A stretch of 64,000 nucleotides of DNA from Neoarius graeffei. Lineage: Eukaryota > Chordata > Actinopteri > Siluriformes > Ariidae. The DNA is taken from the NCBI RefSeq assembly GCF_027579695.1, contig NC_083596.1:51196400-51260399 (forward strand). Direction: 5' to 3'. Under the pieces are notes generated by a model. It searched no databases, was not told where the DNA came from, and saw only the letters and a list, made by a program, of their open reading frames with translations. The position numbers and the translations under genes are program-made. Shown in pieces: positions 30,736-41,500 of the stretch (position 1 is the first letter of the stretch; every line of letters starts with the position of its first letter).

Positions 30736-33192
30736 CAGCTCCGGCCGTGTTTGCCCGTGTCGCAGTGTTTCTCCAGGATGGCTGTGAGTCTCAGCAGGCT
30801 GTATTTCTGCAGCAGGTTCAGCTGCACCGCTGACTGGCGGTTAATCTCCTGCGACGCTGAGCTCACACTCGGCCGATGAGAATTCTGAAAACTGTGCCAT
30901 CGCAGCTTCCTGTGGGGGGAAAAATAGTTATCAATAAATAAAATCAATCCCAAACCAACAGTACGCTACAGCAGCTTGGTTAATTCTTCTGATGCTGTTT
31001 GTCTCAGACTTAAAAACAAACCCGGCTCGTGGACTCGATTAGTGAATTAATTAATCAAAGCTAACGATGAACTGATGTAACTAATGCTAATTGGTGTCCC
31101 TTCACTTCTGCTCACTGGTAGCAGCATTAGCATTTTGTTGAATGGTTTCTGTTTAGGTGGTATTCCTCAGGGCTCAGCATTAACCTCGCTTATGTTTACA
31201 AGTTATTACCGATTAACATCCACAAGTTAAATCATGATCTGATTGTGAAAGTCGACCTGAAGTACAAACTACTTGCATTTCCTTATTTTCACAAATTTCC
31301 CTGTCGACCTTCCAGATGATCTGCTTAAAAAAATAAGCGCAAAAAATCCCTTCTTGTGGAGGGTCACGTTTCTGTTGTGGTAAATTTTCCCACCTGCTGG
31401 GCCGAGTGAGAGACGCCCCGACCCCCGAGTCCCTCCTCTCCCTCATGTCTCCGTCTGCATCGTTCAGTGAATTTCCGGCGCTCTCGTAATCCGAGCGCTC
31501 CTCATCCTGAAGCATGCTGGGTAACGTAGTTTCCGTCATCGATTCACTCTCGCCCAGCTGTCGTCCCAGCGCGTTAGACCACTCGTTGATGTTGTCCTGC
31601 AGTCCATGGATGCGTTGCAAAATGGCGTCCAGATGCTCGAACGCTTCCTTTGAGCTCTGAACGCAAACTTCCGGAACTTCTGAAGAATCCTCGAAAGCAT
31701 CTGGGACATTGTCGTAAACCGAGCTTATTGACTCCACCGAGTTTTGACGTTTCCCCAGTGTAGGCGAAACAAAATCCTGCGATTCGCTGAGGCAGCTGCT
31801 GGTGCCATCCAATGAGAACTCTCCGTCCTCTCCTGGCCAGCCAATCTGGTCGCTGCGCTGAGAGAAAGAAGTTGGACAAAGGCTCTCGATGGACAGCGAC
31901 TTGGGGAACGTTCCAGGTTTGTGATCTGAAGGAAGATGAACAAGCTGCCCTACTATTCCCGGGAGGCTCCTCTGATTGGTCAGTTTGGACCGCTCCCATG
32001 CTAACTGGTAGTCCTCGAGATAAAGACATGCCCTCTGAGGCTTGACATCAGCTGCTGATTGGTCGACACCGCTACGCTGCCTCATAAAAGACTTCCATCC
32101 CGCATCCACTGCGGCACCGAATTCTTTCGCAGTCCTTTTTGGCAAGCCAAGTTCTGGACGTAACTCCATCTCCTGGGGATGCGTTTCCGTAGAAACCCCC
32201 CGAGCAACCGCCTCCTTCTGTCGCCGCAGAGACTCCATCCTTCGCAAAAAGAGCCTGGAAGAACGCTTCACTTTTTCTCGGACAGAACGAGGCGGAGAAG
32301 AGGAGTCGTCGCCGTCGCATTCTGTGGCCTCACTACAGGTCGTGACCTCCGGAGAGGTGGTTTCCCGGGCAACGTCCAGGCTCAAGCTGCTGAGGCTGAG
32401 GTCAGAGGTCAACGAGGTCACATCACTCAGGACGCTGTCGCTGCTTGCTGATGGCCGCAGGGTCGTGACGGCATCACTGTGGGTCTGGAGGCGGGACCAT
32501 GTTTTACTGTCACGCTGAAACGCCCATCGGGAGCTCAGCGCACACGCATCATCCTCCTCGGAATCCTCGCTCTGACCAACACACACACACACACACACAC
32601 ACACACAGCTCTGTCTAATTGGAACGTTATTACTTTTGGAAGAAGTTTCTTCCCATTCCTTTGAAATTCTGAAATAAGCACCAGTGTGTGCAACATGATC
32701 CAATCCCTCAATATTATACAATGGCTTTGGTTTGATTGACAGCTCTCACAGCCAATCAGATTTCACTGACCTGTTTGCAGCAGAAGTGAACTTCCAGACT
32801 CATAGCAGCGCATTTGTTCAAAGTTGTCAATCTCCTGAAACACACCCGACGAGAAGGTGAGAAGAAGAGGAGTTTAGAGGAAAGAGGAAATAATGATGTA
32901 TTTTTTTCAGTAATGTGACTCATTTTCCAAGCGAAAGACCAGCAGCTTTTCTTTTCTTTCTCCTTTTTTCTGTTCTGACATGACGATCTTTCCACAGACA
33001 CGGGCTTTTCAGCTTTTATAAAATTAGTTTTCTCAAAAACATTTTTCAGTGCTACTAAAAAGACATTAGTGTGTGGTTTGGAACGCAGCCCATGATGTGA
33101 TCCAGTCTCACCTGCATAATGCTCGCACTGAGTCATGATCCAAAAACTCATGATCCCTCCTGACCGAGGAGATATCGATGGGGAAGAGAGAG

Positions 33193-33230
<38 letters not shown>

Positions 33231-33236
33231 AATTGT

Positions 33237-33267
<31 letters not shown>

Positions 33268-33389
33268 ACACACAAAACAGGATCATGTGAACCGTTGACA
33301 CACACAGCTGTGACCGAGCGTAATAACAGTCACATTTACCACACGCACATGTAAACTCTCACATACACACTCACACATGTGCCTGTGCA

Positions 33390-33455
<66 letters not shown>

Positions 33456-35310
33456 AAAATCAGTAAGTCTCTGCTATAATCAGAATATCAGCTACTTCAT
33501 ATCATTTATTCTGTGTGTGTGTGTGTGTGTGTCTCTCTCTCTCGAGCACTTCCTGACTCGCTCAGTTTCCCGCCTTTGTTTCAGCCTCCTTCCTCTCGAG
33601 CACTCCACTTCACCCACTGACCCTTTCTAATCACAAACGCCCAAATCGGACGCTTCCTCCTGCTTGTCCCCATCCTCCCTACAGACAGCAGAATGAGACG
33701 CAGCCACCAAGTGTTCCCTCGCTTCCCTTCTCCCTAGTGTTCTCGAATTTTCTTTTCCCCCCAGTGTCACTATTCCCAAGTCTTCTCGCACTCTACTTTC
33801 CCTATTCCCAACCTTCCTGAATGCCCAGCCTTTTCTCATATTTCAGCAGTGTTCACATCATTCCGTCATCTTTCGTTTCCCTAGTTTTCAAGTAGCTCCC
33901 TCGTTTCCTAAATTCTGTCCTCATCAGTGTTCCCAAGACACACTTCCTACAGGCTGCATAATGAGACGCAGCCAGTCACAAAAAGTCCACAGTAGAGACA
34001 TATCTTGCACTTACATTCTCACAGACTGCAGGATGAGACACACCCATCACTCACCAGGAGCGCTTCCACAGTAACTCATCTCCAGGAGGCGGAGTTGTGG
34101 TTGAGATGGGATTAATGGCGCGTTTAATTATTGACTCCTTGCTGCAGACGTCTTTCAAAACAGTCAGCGCCATCATTAAAGCTCATAATCCGTCTGGAAG
34201 CTTCATGTGCAAAAATAAACACCTGATTAACGCAAGAGAGGGCGGAGCTTGTGGATTTTTACTCTGTGCAGTGTTGGGAGCTCATTACTGCGTTCTGGAA
34301 TTATACCAGTGTTCGACACCACGGCCTGCTGAGGGATTTTAAAGTTCATGCCGATAAGATCCTGTGGAGTTTTACTCGTGCAGCGACCTCTGGAGTTAAA
34401 ATACACGTCACGCAAGAGCAGCTTCATTTACCCACGTTGATTAAAATAAATAAAATTAATTCAATAAAAGTGTGTGTGTGGGGGGGAGGAGGAGGAAGAA
34501 TCACTTGGCGTGAACACACACCAATAAAATTCTATTTATGCACCCTGACCATGCTGCAACCACACCCTGACCTCCTCCTGACCACACCCCAAACACACCC
34601 TGATCTTGGTCAAACCACACCCTAAGCACGCTCTGACAACCTCCTGACCATGCTGCAACCCTACACTGAGTACATCCTGACCACGCCCCGATCGTGACGC
34701 GACCACATCTCCGTAACTCATCATGTATTGACCACATCCTCTCCCCTTCTGAGAATTCTTAATGAAGTTCTAAAGACACCGTGACTCCATTTCCTAGTGT
34801 GGTTCTAGATTTATTTGCATGGTTCCCCATTCACTAGCACAGTTCCTGAGCATTAAATCCAGTGCGGTTCTAGAATGCTCAGTGTGGTTCAGGATTCATG
34901 AGTGCAGCTTTCAAGTCATTCGTCTGGCTATAAAATCACATGCTTCTGTGTGTGTGTGCGCGCTTCTACAATCGTTAACGCAAACCTTAAATCATCAGGC
35001 TGGCTGTAGATTATGATCAAAGAACCAGTGTGGTTCGAGAATCCTTAATGCAGTTCTAGAATAACCGACACCACTGTTTAGACGGCGAAGGTGCCAGTGA
35101 GAGAAACAGAACTGGATTTATACGCTCAACTCCGCCATAAGGGCAGGGTCTGCTTTTCTGCACTCAGACCCCTGGACCTGCTCGACACTAAAACAGCCGG
35201 GCTGAGATATATAAACACACACACAGAGAGCAGGAGGCCTCAAATCAATTTCCCAATTCACAAAGCCAACATCATGGCAGGAGCAGATTAACATCTCATC
35301 TACTCCACCG

Positions 35311-35352
<42 letters not shown>

Positions 35353-38300
35353 GCAGATGAAAGGTTTGTAAAGGGCAGTGTGTGAGTGAACATATATCAG
35401 TGTGTGAGAGAAGGTAATTAGGTAAGTGATGACATCATGAAACCGTGCTGATTAATTGATGGTTATCGATTACCTTCATAAAGCTGCACATACTGAGGGA
35501 ACCCTGCTGCTCTCAGCCAATCACATGCCTCCTTTGCCTCCATCTCTGAAAGAAAGAAAGAGATCATTAAATGATACTGTAGGTATCAACCGAGATCATT
35601 AAACAGGACAGAAGTGAGACCTCTGAATCGTGATGCGACTCTGTACAGGACTTCAGAAGGCCGAGTCCATGATGAGAGAGCATTATAAAACTTCCACTGC
35701 TCCTGATGGACATCACTCAGCATTACACTGAAGAGCATCTCACATTCATCTCACACTGTCCATCATAGACTCACCAGGCGGGCGAGACGAAGCCGGGCTG
35801 CAAGCCCATGTTCCTCAACTCAAACTGAAGCCGAAACATGCAGCTTTAAAAAGGTCATTAAGCCCTAAACACACAGAGACCTGAAACCATGGGTTCCTGA
35901 AGAACATCTCATTTCATCTCATCATCTGTAGCCACTTTATCCTGTTCTACAGGGTCGCAGGCGAGCTGGAGCCTATCCCAGCTGACTACGGGCGAAAGGC
36001 GGGGTTCACCCTGGACAAGTCGCCAGGTCATCACAGGGCTGACGCATAGGCTACATTTACATTACGTCGAATCAGCGGATCATCAGATTAACGTTCTTAA
36101 AACGATTCGCGTTTACACTAAAACCGTTAGCCGTGCACACAGCAACGCCAATACGCGGATACGCTCGGCTCCGCAGGCATCCTGCGCTCCAAATCACTCC
36201 GCCCTGAACAGCGAGTGCCCTCTGGAGGGTGCGCACTCCGGCCCTGCGCAGCTCACAGAGCGCGCGAGTGAAGTGCACAAGCCACGATTCGGGACTGAGC
36301 CGCTGTGTGTGAGATCTCAGCGCAGATCACTTACTACTTGCAAGTGGAAGGATGGCAAGCCTAAAGACAATCATAACTACACAATGGGCAGTATTTGCAT
36401 CAGTATTTGCAGTATTTTCATACTTTTATACTCTTTAATGAAAGATGATACAAGGCGGAAGTCCGCGCCGTTTTTCAGCAGTCGCGTCACATGACCAACG
36501 CCAGCGAATCAGGAAGGTGGATGTCACAGTGACGTTGTCCAATGACAATGCCAGCTAGAGCTCAGCACAGCGTATCCGTGTATTCTGAATGTTTACACAG
36601 CACCGGAGCTGACACAATCTGGATTGAATACGTGGACGCTGGCGGATTCCCGTTTCCAGGCGTTTTAATGTAAACGGACAGTGCATCCGCGAAGAAAACG
36701 AGACAGATACGGTCTAGTGTAAACGTAGCCATAGACACAGACAACCATTCACACTCACACCTACGCTCAATTTAGAGTCACCAGTTAACCTAACCTGCAT
36801 GTCTTTGGACTGTGGGGGAAACCGGAGCACCCGGAGGAAACCCACGCGGACACGGGGAGAACATGCAAACTCCACACAGAAAGGCCCTCGCTGGCCACGG
36901 GGCTTGAACCCAGACCTTCTTGCTGTGAAGCAACAGTGCTAACCACTACACCACCGTGCCACCTCCTGAAGAACATCCCCCCCCCAAAAAAAAAAAAACA
37001 CCTCCCAGAACTCTGAAACATCACCCTGCACTGAAAACGCATCAAGCCTTGGGGGGGATAAAACAAAAAAGGTCCCTGAAAAACACTGATCCATAAAAAC
37101 GTAGAGCTCTTTTTTTGGGGGGGTGGGGTTTGGTGGAAGAGACCCAGAACCCTGGCAATGAAGAATAAGATGTGATGACTGGAACCTTTTAGAAGTTTCA
37201 AGAGTTTTATAAACCCATTTCATCCATCTTTTGTAAAGACCTCCATAAAAACAGACCTTAGATCAGAAGTAAAGGACGACTCCTTCATTACACAGTGATG
37301 TAATCACCCGTCTCATTTGCATACACGAGGCTAAATTATTCACACATGATGAAGCTTGTTACAACGATCTAATGAAGGGCCAGAGTGAAGAACTTTAACG
37401 ACAGTGCTTAATGGACACGCATGTGGAGACGCGTCCAGCAACCACTAAATGAAGGAGATTAGAGCAGAGGCACGTCGGGGTAATTAGTCCATCTGTGGGG
37501 TTCCAGTGAAGATTAATTTCATCATCAGGAAGCGTGGGAATGATTCCAGCTCTGATTGAGTCGGGGGGGGGGACCCACAGAACGAGCTCAGATCCAGACA
37601 GACATCACACGAATGATGGAGAGAACCAGCACCAGGGTCTTATTTCTAACTCCTCAGTGTAGTTCTAAAATGGTCATCCAGGTTCTAGAATTTAGTGCAG
37701 ATCTACAATGATTCTAGATTCTGGTGGCGATTGTTGAATCCTCAGTGCCGTTCTAAAACCAAATCAGTCTAAACTTTAAAAATAAAATAAAAAGTTCCAG
37801 CAGTTCTAGACACCACAGGCTGGTCTTCAGTGCAGTTCTAAAAAAAAAATAATAATAATAATCAGCCCTGGTTCCAAAATTCAGTGCAGTTCTGATCCAC
37901 CTGGTTCTAGATTCCTCAGCAGAGTCCTAAAGTTATTCGTCTGGTCCCAGACTTCGTCAGTGCAATTCTTGATTGTCCATCAGGTTCTAGAATTCAGTGC
38001 CATTTTAGAGCAGTCATGAAAGTAAAGTCTTTCACTCAGCTCTCGAATCCTCCATTCTCAGCGCAGTTCAAACATCAGGTCAGGTTCTAAAAATCAGTGC
38101 GGTTCCAGACACCAGGGCAGTCTTGTTCTACAACCCTTGGTGCAGTTGCAAAGTCCTCTATCTGGGTCTCAACTCTCCTCTACATCTGCATGCAGGGAGG
38201 AGGTTCTAGAATGGTCAGATCTAAATCCTCCTGGCTCTAGAATCTTAAGTGCAGTTCATGAATTGTGTTGCAATTCCAAAATAATGTGTCCATTTTCTTT

Positions 38301-41300
38301 ATTTTTTTTATTATTAAAAATGACAGCAAGGATTCAAGGACAGCGCAGGTTATTCTAGAACTGTACCAGAAGTGTTTTGGAATCCTCTTTGGCAACTCTA
38401 GAACCTACTGAGCCGTTCCAGAAACTCGACAGTTGTGCTGATGTACCCACTTTAGAAAAGTTGCCACACTATTCACACTTTATAACCAACACACACACAG
38501 CTGTGGTTTGACTTCTAGAGATCTTATCTGCTTCCTTCACTTCCTGTTTCCCAGTGCAGCATTCTAGAACTCCCAAAGGCACTGCGGGATTTCCACCCTT
38601 ATCCCTCCCACACACTGCTAATTTGCTCCTCTCACCTACATTCATCATATCTTTTTCTCATTTCCCCTTCATCCAGTGATTCTCTCTCTCTCTCGGTTCT
38701 AAAATCATCAGTCTAAAGGCAGATTTAGACTTCTGCATCAAATCTACACTGAAGTAAATATAAACAGAAAGCGTGAGGAGGTTCTGTCGCGGCTGGAGTT
38801 TGTTATAACCCCAGTTCAATTCTGCAGATCATTTTGTCGCTAACAAACTCCCAATAAACCCACAGCGTCCCTGATGGAAACCAGAACTCAATAAAACTAA
38901 AAGAATCCATCCGTTAGTGACTGATGGAACTGTGGATTTAAATACGAGATCCACTGCAGAACACAGACGAGTAAAAACACTGCAACATTTTCACTGAGAA
39001 TTCACTTGGTTTACACTGAAATCACGTGAGGTTTCGTTTTCCCAGGGAATTTGTTTCAGAACGACATTTTGTCCGGGTTATTTTCTGTTTAGTTTTGCGA
39101 CAGTGAAACACGGACCTCGCCTTCTGCTTTTCTTCTCCATGTAAAAGCAGTAAATTCTGGTGTGTTTCCTGTAACAGTGCCCCCTACAGGACATGCACAC
39201 CTTCACCCTGTGCAAATACCGACACTGAAACAACATACATTCCATGCAGAAGAATAAATTGACCTTAAATCTACAAACTTCAGTCCAGTTCTAGAATCAG
39301 TGTGGTTCTAGAATCTCCTGTCCAGGTTCTAGAATCCTCAGCATCAGTTTTTGCTTCACAGAGACTTTCCATCTGAACCCATTTTGCGAGTCAAACTTCG
39401 CTTCAGTTCTGGAACTCCTCATTCTACGATGTTCAGAAGTGTTCTTTGAAACAAACAAAAACAGTGAGGTTCTTGAAAACTTGCTGCAGTCCAGGTCTAG
39501 AATCATCCACTGCATCAGCTTTAGCCCATAGGCTTTCACAGTAAATACGTTTTTGCGAAGGATGCTTTGCCTGATAACAGTCTGTACACTTCTAGAATGA
39601 AGTGTAATGATGTCGTTCTAAAAAAAAAAAAAGAAAAAAAAAAAACACCTGTCCAACGCTTTGTACTCTTCATTTCGGTCTTGGGAAAAATCTTACTATT
39701 ATAAATCTTGCTTGCCTGGTTCGTGAATTATTAGAACATGGAAGTTTATCAAACCATCCTGGCAATTCTAGAATTCTTCACCAAGTTCAACAATTATCAG
39801 TGCAATTCTAACACCATCAGGCCTGGATCTAAAATCAGTGGAGTCCCAGACACCACAGTGTGGTTCTACCATCATTAATGCACTTTAAAAATCCTATAAC
39901 AGTCCATCCAGTTCGAGAATTACCAGTATGGCTCTAGAATCCACAGGGCCCTTAACCGTCAGTAGAATTACAAGTCTGGGTTTAGACTTCTCGGTGCTTT
40001 GAGGTAGTTAAAAAAAACCGCCACACAGCTCAACATTCATCAGTGTGGTTCTAGAATGGCCAGCCTGACTCTACAATCCTCAGTGCATTTCTAAAAACCG
40101 CCAGTGAGGTTCTAGAATCTTCCGCTCAGATCCAGAATTCATGTAATCATGGTGTAAATACATTTTGTCAGTAAAACCTTGACTCAGGCGGCACGGTGGT
40201 GTAGTGGTTAGCGCTGTCGCCTCACAGCAAGAAGGTCCGGGTTCGAGCCCCGTGGCCGGCGAGGGCCTTTCTGTGTGGAGTTTGCATGTTCTCCCCGTGT
40301 CCGCGTGGGTTTCCTCCGGGTGCTCCGGTTTCCCCCACAGTCCAAAGACATGCAGGTTAGGTTAATTGGTGACTCTAAATTGACCGTAGGTGTGAATGTG
40401 AGTGTGAATGGTTGTCTGTGTCTATGTGTCAGCCCTGTGATGACCTGGCGACTTGTCCAGGGTGTACCCCGCCTTTCGCCCGTAGTCAGCTGGGATAGGC
40501 TCCAGCTTGCCTGCGACCCTGTAGAAGGATAAAGCGGCTAGAGATAATGAGATGAGATGAGATGGTGTAAATACATTTTGTCAGTAAAACCTTGACTCAG
40601 GCGGCACGGTGGTGTAGTGGTTAGCGCTGTCGCCTCACAGCAAGAAGGTCCGGGTTCGAGCCCCGTGGCCGGCGAGGGCCTTTCTGTGTGGAGTTTGCAT
40701 GTTCTCCCCGTGTCCGCGTGGGTTTCCTCCGGGTGCTCCGGTTTCCCCCACAGTCCAAAGACATGCAGGTTAGGTTAACTGGTGACTCTAAATTGAGCGT
40801 AGGTGTGAATGTGAGTGTGAATGGTTGTCTGTGTCTATGTGTCAGCCCTGTGATGACCTGGCGACTTGTCCAGGGTGAACCCCGCCTTTCGCCCGTAGTC
40901 AGCTGGGATAGGATCCAGCTCGCCTGCGACCCTGTAGAACAGGATAAAGCGGCTACAGATAATGAGATGAGATGAGAACCTTGACTCATGCCTGTTCTAG
41001 AATCATCAAATCGATCCTTCCAGGTCTAGGATTCTTGGAATCCGTTTCACCTGGGAGGGATTTTTGATCAGAATAAAAGGTTCTAGAACGGTCAGCCTGA
41101 TCCTACAATTGTCAAAGCTGTTCGAAAAATCATCAGTGTGGCTCTAGAATACTCAGTGCAGTATCCCAGACCGGACCACAGCAGCAGCAGTTTCACATCA
41201 CAGTCTTTTGTGGAAATAAATATTGTGAGGTTGTAAAGATACCGTGGTTCTAGAAATATCATACGGTTCAGAAACGCAGTGCGGATCTACAATTTTTAGT

Positions 41301-41432
41301 CCAAAGCTACAATCTTCGGTGCGGTTCTAGAATCCTCCGTTCTGTTCACTCTCCCTCGCTAGTTTCTTGCTTTAGCTGTAGAGGGCTCATAGACTAGCAC
41401 TGGGGTTTTTTGGAGTGCTGAATACATCATGG

Positions 41433-41500
<68 letters not shown>

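Noticed and set aside
36072-36494. Frames within 36049-36730
   Set aside because: They lie in a MITE with inverted ends; no transposase motif.
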